This document shows, in pieces, positions 32,595 through 43,392 of a stretch of 64,000 nucleotides of DNA (position 1 is its first letter; each line of letters starts with the position of its first letter). The stretch comes from Sanghuangporus weigelae. Its lineage: Eukaryota > Basidiomycota > Agaricomycetes > Hymenochaetales > Hymenochaetaceae. A program made the position numbers and the translations under genes. The DNA is taken from the NCBI GenBank assembly GCA_033182465.1, contig CP137318.1, positions 3,720,001 to 3,784,000 of the forward strand, in the 5' to 3' direction. The notes under the pieces were generated by a model. It was not told the origin of the DNA and did not search any database. It saw only the letters and a list, made by a program, of their open reading frames with translations.

Positions 32595-34101
32595 TGAAAG
32601 GATCCGCTCAAAATCTTGCATCAGGATCGACGTGATCAGCAGATCCACACAATCAGCTTTCCAAATGCGACCGGTAACCAAGCCAGCTATCATGGGCCCA
32701 AGCGATTGAGCAGCCTAGGCAACAGTAACCCGTTACCACCCGAGCGCTAGAAGCACCGAAGCGGATACGTAATCCCGCTAACAGCTAACACCGCCGACCG
32801 CCTATTACCGCGGACTACCACTTTAACACCGCCGACCAAGTAACCCAAGCGACCTCGATCAAAAGAAGCGATCAAACTTCTTAGAAGTCCAGAAGCACAA
32901 CTACTAAAGCCTAAACGCTAAAAGGCTAAAGGCTAATAAGGTTTATGGAGTCCTCACTGGCATTTCAGCACTGTCAAGTCTGTGCACGAGTTTACATGGT
33001 CCTTTATGAAGTATACTACATAGTATGCACGGCAACAGTTGGTACACGTGACTGTCACATCGAAACCGAGCGACACCTTCAAGATACAATGCATTCCAAT
33101 CCACCAAACCCAGTAGTACCCAAGAAACGAGAGGAACTCACAATCACAACTTGAACCCCTCGAACTGCGAACCCGATAACCTGAAGAATGATTGGATGGT
33201 ATAGACCAGAGTTGCACACACTATGTCCAGCATCTACGATACAGGCAAACCTTTATTTACCGAGGGATGTGAACCTAGAGACCAAGCAGTTACAACTCCT
33301 TATATAATGAAGGATATGGCATTACATTCGAGACATACGATATGAAGGCAAAGCATGGCTAGTCACCAGAACACAGCAGAACCTGCCAGCAGAGCTTATG
33401 CAGTTCATGATATGCCTTGGACCATACTCTACACCAACCCGACACCTTAACACCGACGTGTGAGTTATGCTTACACTCAATGGACCTCGAGATGAATTCC
33501 GAAGAATCACATACCGAGCAGCCTACATCGCTCCAAGAGCAAAGATGCCACTCAATGATGGCAATGACATTGTTATGGAGTACTGACAGTGGAGCATTCC
33601 ATATCGGAGCACCACCTCTATTGTCTCAGTCAGCAACTCCAAAGAATTCTGTCATAGTGAAGACGATCTTACAAAGATTGGAGCAAAGTGGAGCGAAGCG
33701 CAGCAGGATAACAAAGGGACAGATGTAATGGTGGAGAAAAGTGGAGTAAAGTGGAGACAGGATGAGTAAGAAATAGGACGGAAAATGGAATATCTGGGAG
33801 CATAAATAGCTGTAGGATTAGACCCTCATTTCCCCATCTTTCGATCCTCTTAACACACTGGTGTAAAGTCCTAACTAGACTATTACTGTGTGCTTTGTAC
33901 TATCACGCCTCTTGGAAATCCCAATCTGCTTTACTATCACCTCGTATCTGAAAGCATCCATAACTCGGACAGCGACTAGGAAGGCTAGTAAGGGACCGCG
34001 TGGTATAGCCAGACGTGGGTAGATAAGATCACCTCTGCACAACACACCGCTGCTTAGGCAAAAGGATCGAACCGGTGTAACCCCGCGCTTACTCCCTAAC
34101 A
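32595..34101 (+). repeat. Gypsy-2 5' LTR
   Basis: 1,507 bp, TGAAAGGATCC...CTCCCTAACA. Near its downstream third lies a short minisatellite of GTGGAG-type units (near 33730-33760) whose unit number differs among the five LTR copies in this window. Confidence 0.9.
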
Positions 34102-34162
34102 TTGGATCGAAAGATCACTCGCTAGTTTTACCACCACCTCTCACGGGCAAGGTTCTTGGCTA

Positions 34163-34504
34163 GTGTTTTATCGAGGCGAGGACCGTCAACCTCAAGTCCC
34201 TATCGATGTCACTAGTTTCGAGACTAGTACCCTTATCAAATCCTCAGGACAAGTGCACATCCTGGAGAACGACAAACCCGATTCACTTAAATCACACATC
34301 TACTATCATAACCCCTACAACGACGAAGTGTACCTAATAGCAAAGGCATCTGGTAGCCCTGCAGTTGGGAGCACACAAACAACAACCACGAAAGTAGCAA
34401 TGGTCCCTTCCACTATTGCTACATTCGACGAGAAAGGAACTACTTGGTTAACAGCACCAAGGAACAATAACCCTGAAGCATCAGGTGAGAAACGAAGTTC
34501 ATGA
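34163..34504 (+). CDS. Gypsy-2 leader ORF (113 aa), unknown function
   Basis: MFYRGEDRQPQVPID... with SHIYYHNPYNDEVYLIAKA and a Thr-rich end. Its stop overlaps the start of the next ORF in the tetranucleotide ATGA (34501-34504). The same ORF and the same junction occur in the second Gypsy-2 copy on the minus strand at 49398-49144, which argues that it is a real part of the element and not chance. I do not recognise a domain. Confidence 0.6.
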   Translation: MFYRGEDRQPQVPIDVTSFETSTLIKSSGQVHILENDKPDSLKSHIYYHNPYNDEVYLIAKASGSPAVGSTQTTTTKVAMVPSTIATFDEKGTTWLTAPRNNNPEASGEKRSS

Positions 34505-35484
34505 ACCAATCAGGAAACGCCAATGGCAGAAGTAATGGTCATCGAACGGGTGAGCAAACAAACGATAATCAAACGAGGTTTACACCCAGATCCCTCGACA
34601 AACGAGTTCAATACATCACCAACAGGTTACGTAGTCTGGAAAGCAATCACGACATACTATACGCGACAACGAACCACAGCATGTTGTATCCACTAGTGAT
34701 CAGGAGACTACAAGAAAGGGTTGAACGACTAGAAGAACGAACTGCAAACATGGGGCAGTCAAACAGTCTATCAACCGGAGCATACGCGACAGCAGTAGGA
34801 GATCGATTTGAAGCACTCGAAGCAACTACTCGAAGAATTGGAGCTCAAGTAGCAGCACTAGAGAGATATACTCTGGAATTGGATCGAGCAGCAGGAGCAC
34901 TCAATCAACGAGTCATAGACGGGAACGGAGTACTTGACCGAGAGCTCAACGCTATCCAAAACAGGATTACTGCTCAGGAACAACAACTACAGACGATCGA
35001 GATGAGAGTCGGAGAGCTTAATAGAACAGCTCTAGATCAACCAAGGATTGTTCAAGACATCCATAACCTGCGAGAAGCCCTACTCCAACTAGGACAAACA
35101 ATCGAGTCAAGTCAACGTACCTACGCAGCTATACTCACATCGGTACAGACAACAGAGACTAACTCGAGGAACATACTCGAACACGCTCAATGGATTCGAG
35201 AAGTAGCTCAAGCAGCACAGCACTGGGAATACTTTCTACCAAGAGAGCGAACCCAACAAGAAGGAAGTTCTGATGAATCAGTGTCCTCAGACGAAGAAGC
35301 ATCACGAACGCGGAGGCCATTCTTACTCAGAACCCCACCTCAAACGGTTATCATCCAAGTACCAACAGTACCTGCAGTACCAACAAGTGGTTCAGTTGCA
35401 ACCCAAGCGCCAGAGAATCCACCACCACCATCCTATTCCCCACCAGCAGTGCCCATAAGCACATACGATCATGTTGACAACTGA
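34501..35484 (+). CDS. Gypsy-2 coiled-coil ORF (327 aa) upstream of gag
   Basis: Starts MNQSGNANGRSNGHRTGEQ, has long heptad-type helices (RLQERVERLEERTANM, RFEALEATTRRIGAQVAALE, NRITAQEQQLQTIEMRV), then a Ser/Asp/Glu-rich segment and a Pro-rich tail (PPPPSYSPP). The tail has a PPPSY word, the type of late-domain motif used by capsid proteins to recruit ESCRT factors; whether it acts so here is inference. It may be an N-terminal gag module encoded as a separate frame. No catalytic motif. Confidence 0.6.
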   Translation: MNQSGNANGRSNGHRTGEQTNDNQTRFTPRSLDKRVQYITNRLRSLESNHDILYATTNHSMLYPLVIRRLQERVERLEERTANMGQSNSLSTGAYATAVGDRFEALEATTRRIGAQVAALERYTLELDRAAGALNQRVIDGNGVLDRELNAIQNRITAQEQQLQTIEMRVGELNRTALDQPRIVQDIHNLREALLQLGQTIESSQRTYAAILTSVQTTETNSRNILEHAQWIREVAQAAQHWEYFLPRERTQQEGSSDESVSSDEEASRTRRPFLLRTPPQTVIIQVPTVPAVPTSGSVATQAPENPPPPSYSPPAVPISTYDHVDN

Positions 35485-36508
35485 CCAGAAGGTGCAAGCA
35501 CTGGAGCAGCAACTACAGACTCTTCAGACACAACTCTCTAAACACAGCATCAAGCTTCCAAAGTACTATGGCAAGCGAAGCGAAGATATTGATCTGTGGA
35601 TTAGTTGATGTATCTCGAAGCTGGCACAGCATGGAGTCAAGGATGAGGAGGAGATTGCAAAGAGCCTATTTGCGGCACTAGAAGACAACAGCTACGATTG
35701 GTTTGCAGAAAAGAATACCCTAACATCATTTGATGCCAATGGGAAACTGAAACCGGTACCTGCAATTATCGCTACAACAAACGAAATGTTCGCATCACTC
35801 AAGGACATGCTAAACTGGATGAGGATCCGAGCAGGACATCCGATCATTGGAGAACAGGAAGCCCTATTCTAACTACTATGCATCTAGCAGAAAGGAGCAA
35901 GCATTAGGGCGTACAACGATGAATTTCGACGACTCAAAGCACAAGCACCAGACACGATGGATAAGCAAATGCTCAAGTACATCTATGTCAAAGGACTAGA
36001 CATGTGGGTCAAACGACGAGTTGAATCCGTACAACCTGATGCTTTCGAGAAGAACGACCTCGATGCATGGATGGAATGGACAAGCAACCTAGCAAACTCT
36101 GATGCCAGGCAAAGACTCATGGGCAGTCAAACATATACCCCAAGGTTCAAATTGAACGGACAGTCATCTTTCCGACCACCAGTACAAACAACGAAACGAG
36201 ATCCAGACGTCATGGATGTAGATGCACTCCGAGGCTTGCCGAAGAAGGGAGGCAAATGCTACAACTGTGAAAAGTCAGGACATTACGCAAAGGATTGCAA
36301 GGCACCAAGGAAGCAAAAGGGTTCTTCCCCTAGGAAGCCGAAGAAGACTAATGGTGTAAAACGGAGGACGATGACAACACGAACAATCGATTTCAAGGAA
36401 ACATGTCCCAATCCACATTGCCAAAAGCCAGTCCACTACGACCATGTAGCATGGGCTAAAGGTGACAAATCAGCAGGATGGACTTGCAAGCATGATGAAG
36501 AATACTGA
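35472..36508 (+). pseudogene. Gypsy-2 gag with zinc knuckle
   Basis: Contains KLPKYYGKRSEDIDLWI (capsid-type Retrotrans_gag start), DEFRRLKAQAPDTMD and a C-x2-C-x4-H-x4-C knuckle CYNCEKSGHYAKDC at about 36258-36299, followed by a basic tail and a second Cys/His cluster (CPNPHCQKPVHYDH). Role in life: assembly of the virus-like particle. Broken in this copy. Confidence 0.75.
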
Positions 36509-36699
36509 AACAACATTCGCAAATCTCTAGCAAGTAAAGAGCAACAGGGAAAAGATCAAGACCTCCATCAAACGAGACTGCGCGATGTGAGTGTAACAAG
36601 GGTAACGAGAAAGGTTTCAACAACCAGTGTTTCAAACCTCCTGGGTTCAACCCCAGTGAAGCAATGTACAATAAGCGATTGCCAATACAAGCATTGTAT

Positions 36700-38034
36700 C
36701 CCCGATTACCTATTTGAGTAAAGGTTGGAACAAAGACCCTAGCAGTCAAAGCGTTAATCGATTCCGGAGCTACATGCAGCACGATACACCCCAACTTGGT
36801 ACGACACTACAGCCTATTCAAAAAGAGGCTTGATCACCCTCGACCTTTGAATAATGCGGATGGAAGTCCCAACCAAGGAGGAGCAATCACGCACGAGGTC
36901 TACACATTAATTTTTGATGGACCTAAACCGCAGCCACAAACGTTGGCAGTAGCAACCACAGGACAGGATCAAGTGATCCTAGGAATTGACTATTTGGCCA
37001 AAGTCAATCCCGAAATTGATTGGAAAAATCAAGTATGGAATCGGAATGGTAATTCGATACCATTCGAGCTCAACGTTATACGAGCTACCAAGAAGCGAAA
37101 GCGCAGGAAGCGCAAACGGAAATGGCAAACTAAAGGCAAACCTGACAAGATAAGACCTAGGCATAACACGAAGCAACAGGCTCAGGACAGAGACAACTAT
37201 CAACACTCTGGAGCACCAGGAATAATATTTGCGCCAAAGAGAGACAACAATGGACACTCTCATGAAACGAAGCCACAAGCGAAGCCAGAAACAAGACCAG
37301 CAACACCAAGGCTGGAACAGGTGAAACAGACACCAGAAGCGAAGAGTCCGAGCACGGAAAATATACCAGACTCTGCAACGAAACAGCCACAAAAGGAAGC
37401 AGCAAACAAGCATCATCGAGATGAGGAGGAAATAAACCACACTCCCAAGCGATGGAAGAAACAGCCACCACAAGGAACGAGTATAGTGCAACGACGACCA
37501 AGGCACATACCGAGACGGATGATCCCAGCACGGCAATTGTACCAGACATCCGAAGGCAAAACACAGGAGATAACAGGCAAGCATAGCCTAGACGAACAGG
37601 AGGAAATAAACGACTCTCCGAAACGTTGGAAGAAACAACTACCACTGAAGATACACCCACTGAGGCAAAACATGCCGGAAGATGAAGAACTCTGGCTATC
37701 ACCAGAAGAAAACCCAGGCATGAAGTACAGGATACGACCACGAAAGACACGGTATCCAGAGAAACCAGTGGCAGGCATTATACGACCTAGAACAGCATCG
37801 TTAATGCGAGGAGTGAGTCCCACACCGAAGCGTACAAGATGGGCAGACAACGAAAGTGATATCGAGATGCAAGACGAGCAGGAGACAACAGAAGACACTC
37901 CTATGCGCGATATAGAGCCGGAAGACAATGAAAGTCTTAGGACGACCAACCAACCAGCTACCCTTACCAGAAAGGAAGAGCTCGCTGCAAAGCTAGAGCT
38001 AGACATCAATCAAAATTGGTCACCAAGGCAGTAA
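36700..38034 (+). pseudogene. Gypsy-2 protease and long basic linker
   Basis: An aspartic protease active-site word, ALIDSGATCS, occurs near 36747-36776 and a second protease strand reads QDQVILGIDYLAKVNP. The open frame 36796-38034 continues into a 300-residue Lys/Arg/Pro/Glu-rich linker with an internal duplication (EEINHTPKRWKKQPP and EEINDSPKRWKKQLP). Such linkers are uncommon in chromoviruses and probably expanded by slippage or duplication. Confidence 0.65.
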
Positions 38035-38196
38035 AACCAAGTCTCACAGCCACTGAACAAAGCGAGTTCAGTATCTCAGCAGTATTCTCAGCAAAAGGCA
38101 GCTGCAGAAGGACTACTAGGAACACAGAAACGAGATTGGCGAAAACTCCTACCAAAGGAAATAGAAGACTACATAGACGTCTTTGATCCTGATAGA

Positions 38197-40572
38197 TTGA
38201 GAAGGTTACCCAAGCATACAAAATGGGATATGGCGATTAACCTCAAAGAAGGAGTACCACTACCAAAACCAAGGCCTATTATCAAGCTCACACGAGAAGA
38301 GCAGGCAGCACTCGACGCTTATGTCAAAGAGTTACTTGACAAAGGATGGATTGAAAAAGTTCAACCACACGAACCATGTCCGGTAGCAGCACCAGTCTTC
38401 TTTGTAAGAAAGAAAGACGGAGGAGCACGAGCAGTAACCGATTACCGAGACATCAACAACACGACAGTATCAGACCCATACCCGATACTGATTATGAGTG
38501 TTCTCCCAGAGAAACTGGAGAAAGGAAAATTCTTCTTTACACTCGACATGCGATCAGGTTACAACAACCTGCGAATCCGAGAAGGAGACGAGTGGAAAGC
38601 AGCATTCCGAGTTGGCAATGCAGTCTACAAGCCAAAGGTCATGATGTTTGGAATGAAGAACTCACCTGCAGTATTCCAACGATTCATGAATGATAACTTT
38701 GAATATTGGCTCAGGACAGAAGAAGCACTCAACTATTTGGACGACCTTATTGGTCAAGCACAAACTGAAGAGGAACATTGGAAACTCCTCAGGGCAATTC
38801 TACAGAAATGCCGAGAGCTCGACATTTACCTCAAAATTGAGAAATGTCACTTCCTCCAAACCCAGCTTGACTACTTGGGATTTGTAGTAGGAACGAAAGG
38901 CATCCAGATGGATCCTTATAAACTCAAAGCTATTCACGAATGGCCAGTGCCGAAAACGAAACAACAAGTTCGAAAGTTCCAAGGATTCTGTAACTTCTAT
39001 CGAAGATTCATCAAGAACTATGCCGATACATTCGCACCTATTGGCGACCTTATCAAAAAGGATCGCAAGTTCATATGGGCAGAGGCACAGGACAAGGCAT
39101 TCGAAAGTATCAAGAAGGCATTCGAAACAGAAGTCGCATTGGCAATGCCAAAGCCAGACAAATCATACACATTGGAAACTGATGCATCCGATGTAGCGAT
39201 TGGTGCAGTCTTACAACAAGAAGACAACCAAGGAGAACTGAGACCTTTAGGTTTCATGTCGAAAACTCTAACGAACACCCAACGAAACTATCCGACGCAT
39301 GACAAAGAGATGCTAGCAATCATGGAAGCACTCAAGCATTGGAGACACTTATTGGAGGGAACCAAGGAACCAGTAACAATCCGAAGCGATCATGCAAACC
39401 TCCGATACTTCATGACAGCTCAAAATCTATCGAGACGTCAAGCGAGATGGGCACTAGAGTTATCACAATATAACTTCAAGATTCTCCATTGGCCAGGCAA
39501 GAAGAACCAAGCTGACGAGCTATCACGACAATCCAACTATATGCCAGAGGACAAGGATAATTTAGGAGTTACCCTGTTACCTCCCGATACAATCAAGCAG
39601 CAAACACTGCAACAAACGGAGATCAATGGTCTATACAAGCTAGAAACCGAAATGGTCACTATCTCTGATCCTATTATTCGAACGATCAAGAGGAACTACA
39701 ATACTGAGGAGGCTAGGAAGGAAATTCAGGCGATCAAGCAGAGCAACGGGTACAGTTACAGGAACGGCTTGCACTACGTAACCAATGCATTATATATCCT
39801 GCCGTCCGCCAACCTACGAGCGTTGCTAATCCGAAGGCGCCATGATCACAAACTTGCAGGCCACCCAGGAGCAGAAAAGACCATAGAGCTTGTAAAGCGA
39901 TCATACTATTGGCCGAAGATGGAAGAAATGATCCGAGCATATACCGCAACCTGCGACATATGTCAGTGTGCAAAACCGATTCGACAGTTTCGAAATCCGC
40001 CGCTCCAACCGTTGGAGGCACCACATCAACCATGGGAAACCATAACCTGTGATCTGATTACCGACTTACCAGTCAGTAATGAAGGCTACAGTGCGATACT
40101 CGTTATAGTGGACAAACTCACTAAAATGGGGAAGTTCATACCTTGCCAAGGAATACCCAATGCTAAGCAGTTGGCACGTTTGTTCCGCCAACATGTCTTC
40201 AAATACTACGGGGCCCCTAAACGAGTAATCTCCGACCGAGGTAGCAACTTCACTGGGCAATTCCTCAAGGAGTTCTGCAGACTCATCGATGTCGATTGGA
40301 AAACTAGTACAGCATATCATCCACAAACCAATGGTCAAACCGAGCGACTCAATCAAGAGCTTGAACAGTACTTACGCTGCTATGTGTCCTACCGACAAAC
40401 AGATTGGGCAGAGTACATCGATATAGCAGAATTTGCCTACAACAATAGGAAGCACAGTACCACACATCAGTCACCATTCTATACACTGTATGGATGGCAT
40501 CCTCACCTGGACGTTGCGGAGACCGGTGATTCAAACATCCCAGAAGCAATAAATCACCTAGAGGAGCTTTGA
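38197..40572 (+). CDS. Gypsy-2 reverse transcriptase, RNase H and integrase
   Basis: Open for 791 codons. Reverse transcriptase: LDMRSGYNNLRIREGDEWK, MMFGMKNSPAVFQRFMN and the catalytic YLDDLI box at about 38737. RNase H: LETDASDVAIGAVLQQED and DHANLRYFM. Integrase: HKLAGHPGAEKTIEL with the CDICQC finger, CDLITDLPVS, SDRGSNFTGQF and YHPQTNGQTERLNQELEQYL, giving the D-D-E triad. This part of the fossil looks whole. Confidence 0.93.
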   Translation: MRRLPKHTKWDMAINLKEGVPLPKPRPIIKLTREEQAALDAYVKELLDKGWIEKVQPHEPCPVAAPVFFVRKKDGGARAVTDYRDINNTTVSDPYPILIMSVLPEKLEKGKFFFTLDMRSGYNNLRIREGDEWKAAFRVGNAVYKPKVMMFGMKNSPAVFQRFMNDNFEYWLRTEEALNYLDDLIGQAQTEEEHWKLLRAILQKCRELDIYLKIEKCHFLQTQLDYLGFVVGTKGIQMDPYKLKAIHEWPVPKTKQQVRKFQGFCNFYRRFIKNYADTFAPIGDLIKKDRKFIWAEAQDKAFESIKKAFETEVALAMPKPDKSYTLETDASDVAIGAVLQQEDNQGELRPLGFMSKTLTNTQRNYPTHDKEMLAIMEALKHWRHLLEGTKEPVTIRSDHANLRYFMTAQNLSRRQARWALELSQYNFKILHWPGKKNQADELSRQSNYMPEDKDNLGVTLLPPDTIKQQTLQQTEINGLYKLETEMVTISDPIIRTIKRNYNTEEARKEIQAIKQSNGYSYRNGLHYVTNALYILPSANLRALLIRRRHDHKLAGHPGAEKTIELVKRSYYWPKMEEMIRAYTATCDICQCAKPIRQFRNPPLQPLEAPHQPWETITCDLITDLPVSNEGYSAILVIVDKLTKMGKFIPCQGIPNAKQLARLFRQHVFKYYGAPKRVISDRGSNFTGQFLKEFCRLIDVDWKTSTAYHPQTNGQTERLNQELEQYLRCYVSYRQTDWAEYIDIAEFAYNNRKHSTTHQSPFYTLYGWHPHLDVAETGDSNIPEAINHLEEL

Positions 40573-40680
40573 CAAGTACAGCAAGAAGCCTATAATTCAA
40601 TTAGGCAAGCGAACAAGGCAATGAAGCTTTATGCAGACCTGCATTGAGGCAAACTGCCGGAGTACAAGCCAGGAGATGAA

Positions 40681-41112
40681 GTGTTACTAGACATGAGGAA
40701 TCTCAGTCGATTGGAACCAACGAAGAAACTTGCAATGAAATGGGCAGGGCCTTATAAAGTCGAGAAGGCAGTCGGACAAGTGTCATTCAGATTACGCTTA
40801 CCCGAAACCCTTCCGATCCACCCAGTGTTTCATGCGAGTCTTCTCAGGCCTTACAAACGAAAGGAATACCCTGGAAGACCCACTTTGGACAAACCACCAC
40901 CTATTGAAGTGGAGGGAGAAGCAGAGTACAAAGTGGAGACAATTCATAATACAAGATGTCATCGGAACAAGGTCCAATACCTTATCCAATGGAAAGGATA
41001 CCAGGAGCAAACATGGGAGCCACTTGACAACCTCAAGAACTCCTATCAAATGATCAAAGCATTCCATAAAAAGTATCCTCAGGCAATCCAGCCACCGAAC
41101 CTTAACCAATAG
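40681..41112 (+). pseudogene. Gypsy-2 integrase C-terminus with chromodomain
   Basis: LATKK-like basic start, KWAGPYKVEKAVGQVSFRLRL (integrase GPY/F motif), HPVFHASLLRPY, then a chromodomain EYKVETIHNTRCHRN, YLIQWKGYQEQTWEPLDNL. In chromoviruses this module steers integration to chromatin marks such as H3K9 methylation. The aromatic cage seems only partly present by eye. Confidence 0.85.
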
Positions 41113-41317
41113 ATCGCCGCACAAAAACGAATGAGGCAATAGTTGCATCACATGCACTCCACCCGATGGAGCCGCTTATGGATCCACAATAGAGACGATG
41201 AGTAAGATCCCCAACGACCTTACCAAGCAATGACATCAATGTGGCACACCAAAGCGAGGGCAGAGATAGAAGAATTAGGCAAGACATCGCCGACATACCA
41301 ACAAGATGGTATAAAAC

Positions 41318-42395
41318 ATGGAGAACTTTGAGCTGAAGGAACAACAACTCGAATCTCAACAGCTCTACTTCACTGCAAGCGAACTACTACTCAGCTATGC
41401 CTATCTTCGACGAGCTACATGCATTCTGTCAACCAGAAGATGCACCAGAATGGACATTTGCACTCAGGCCACCAACCGAACGTTATCAATGGCCACAGCT
41501 ATGCAACCAATTCAATGAAGAGAACTACGAAGACGAGATCGTACCCCTATGCCCAGGGAAGTACTTCGACGACCTATTCAACAAGTGGAACGCAGTCCAC
41601 CACAACCAAGACGAGATACCCCATCTGATGATGGCGAGTCACTCAGAAGAGTGGTTATTCAAACTCAGTAACCCTTGAGACACAGCAGTACACTGACTTA
41701 ATGATGATGCATTTCTAACCTACACGGTCGAACTCGAAACACAAGCCTTACACCGAGGCAAGATCGACTTTAGGCATGAAACGACATACAAGAATATCAT
41801 GGGCATCTATCATTCGGCGATTCAAATTTGCGCCTACCGACGAGACATGACTACCGCAATTCTTAACCAAATGATGCGATGGAGTCACTATCATCCGATG
41901 AGCATCGATGCGATGAAGTACATCATATACTTAGCCGACCAGACGGGCTTCTATGCATCCCACACCATGTAGTTCATGATGGTACTCAACATGACGAAGT
42001 ATTACGAAGGAACGAGATACCGAATGGTTATTGAAGCGAGGAACTCTACTACAGACGAGGTACCACTCGATGCCATAGAGCACCACGTAGTCAAAGGCAA
42101 AGAGGTTAACTACAACCCTCATTACCTTATGGAACTCAACAACCGAGAAGAAGAAGCCAGAGAAAAACTACAGGCTACACGACACCCATTATTGGAAGAT
42201 CTGATGATCTCAGTCTACCAGTACCCGAACGAACTCTACCAGCCGGACGAGATGCTTACTATATCAGAACAGGAGGACATGTACATACACTCCGACGACA
42301 CAGAGTCGAGCGAAGAAGGAGAAAGTAAGGAACTGTATACCCCAGCGAACTCAGCCCAGACTACACCTGAGGCTGAAGAACCCGAAGATTTGTAA
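41318..42395 (+). pseudogene. Extra Gypsy-2 ORF downstream of pol
   Basis: Fragments with MPIFDELHAFCQPEDAPEW, RYQWPQLCNQFNEENYED and later EARNSTTDEVPLDAIEHHVV, ending in an acidic tail (SDDTESSEEGESKE). There is no hydrophobic signal or membrane segment, so it is unlike an envelope protein despite its position. Function unknown. Broken in this copy. Confidence 0.5.
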
Positions 42396-43392
42396 ACAAT
42401 TCTTCTTTTATGCAACCCCTTTCCCATATCGTGACCCGACATGATCAATTATGCATTTCATTCTTACCTTATGGTATTTATGGTCACATCCGACCAAATT
42501 ATGCTTTATGCACCTCTTTATTTCACGCTCATTCGGTCTACCAGCACAAACGATGCACTATGCAGAAGTGTTAAAGAACCGACAAGGGCCTTTATGTTTT
42601 GTATATTGCGTCATTGTGCCAGCACCGAATTGGCAGATTATGCCTACCCTTTATTATCCTCTATGCAACGGAGAGGCCAAAAAGGTTACGTGAAGTCACT
42701 TCCTTGCATTATGCTAGAATGTGGCTTCACGCTGAAAGGCACTCCAATTCCACTTTTTCTTCGAAAAACTCCATTTGGGGGTTGAAGAGCCGTAGGTAAA
42801 CACCTGGAACTTCACTCCCAAATTGGTATAAAACTTATTCATTAACGACTTAATGATTTTAATGACTTTATGATTTCTTTCTTATCACTTTCAATTGCGT
42901 CATATTCTTTACATGATGCACATTTCATATTCATATCCCTTCCCACCACCCTTTACAAGTCAATGTCTTCCCAGACACCCTTTTCATGACGTTCCTGCGA
43001 AGCAATACCCACATTTTCGACGACCGGATCAATATCCTCAATGTCATAACCGAGCGCGAGGTGGACTCGAAGCATGACAGTAGTAACATCGCGATGGAAC
43101 GATTGCATTTCAAAGTCGGCCTCCTAGAGGAAGATTAACGACTTGAAACGGCACAGAGCATGCATCACTCACCTGAGCACGCCTCTTACACTCCAAAATC
43201 CAATGATTGATGCCAAAAATCGTGACAATAACGACAAAAACAGTAGCAGCAGCAGCGACTTTTGACATTTTGAAGCAGAGATGATGATGGTTTGATAGCA
43301 AAGATCAACCATCACTAGGCGACCCTTTATCCGAGCTTTCTCACGGATTAGGATGAACATTTCTCCGAAAGTTCATCTTAGGGGGGGTGTAG
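42396..43392. other. Gypsy-2 3' noncoding region and polypurine tract
   Basis: About 1 kb with no convincing frame; a 114-codon frame at 42441 lacks motifs. It ends in GGGGGGGTGTAG immediately before the 3' LTR. Confidence 0.55.

Noticed and set aside
34501-35484. The 327-codon coiled-coil ORF as a captured host gene.
   Set aside because: The junction with its leader ORF is preserved in a second Gypsy-2 copy, so it is more simply a native part of the element family.
36979-38009. Minus-strand frames of about 200 codons opposite the Gypsy-2 linker.
   Set aside because: They are mirror frames of the Lys/Arg/Glu-rich linker (low-complexity Leu/Val/Ser peptides) with no motif.
41318-42395. Gypsy-2 3' ORF as an envelope gene.
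   Set aside because: No signal peptide, membrane helix, cleavage site or cysteine pattern is visible.
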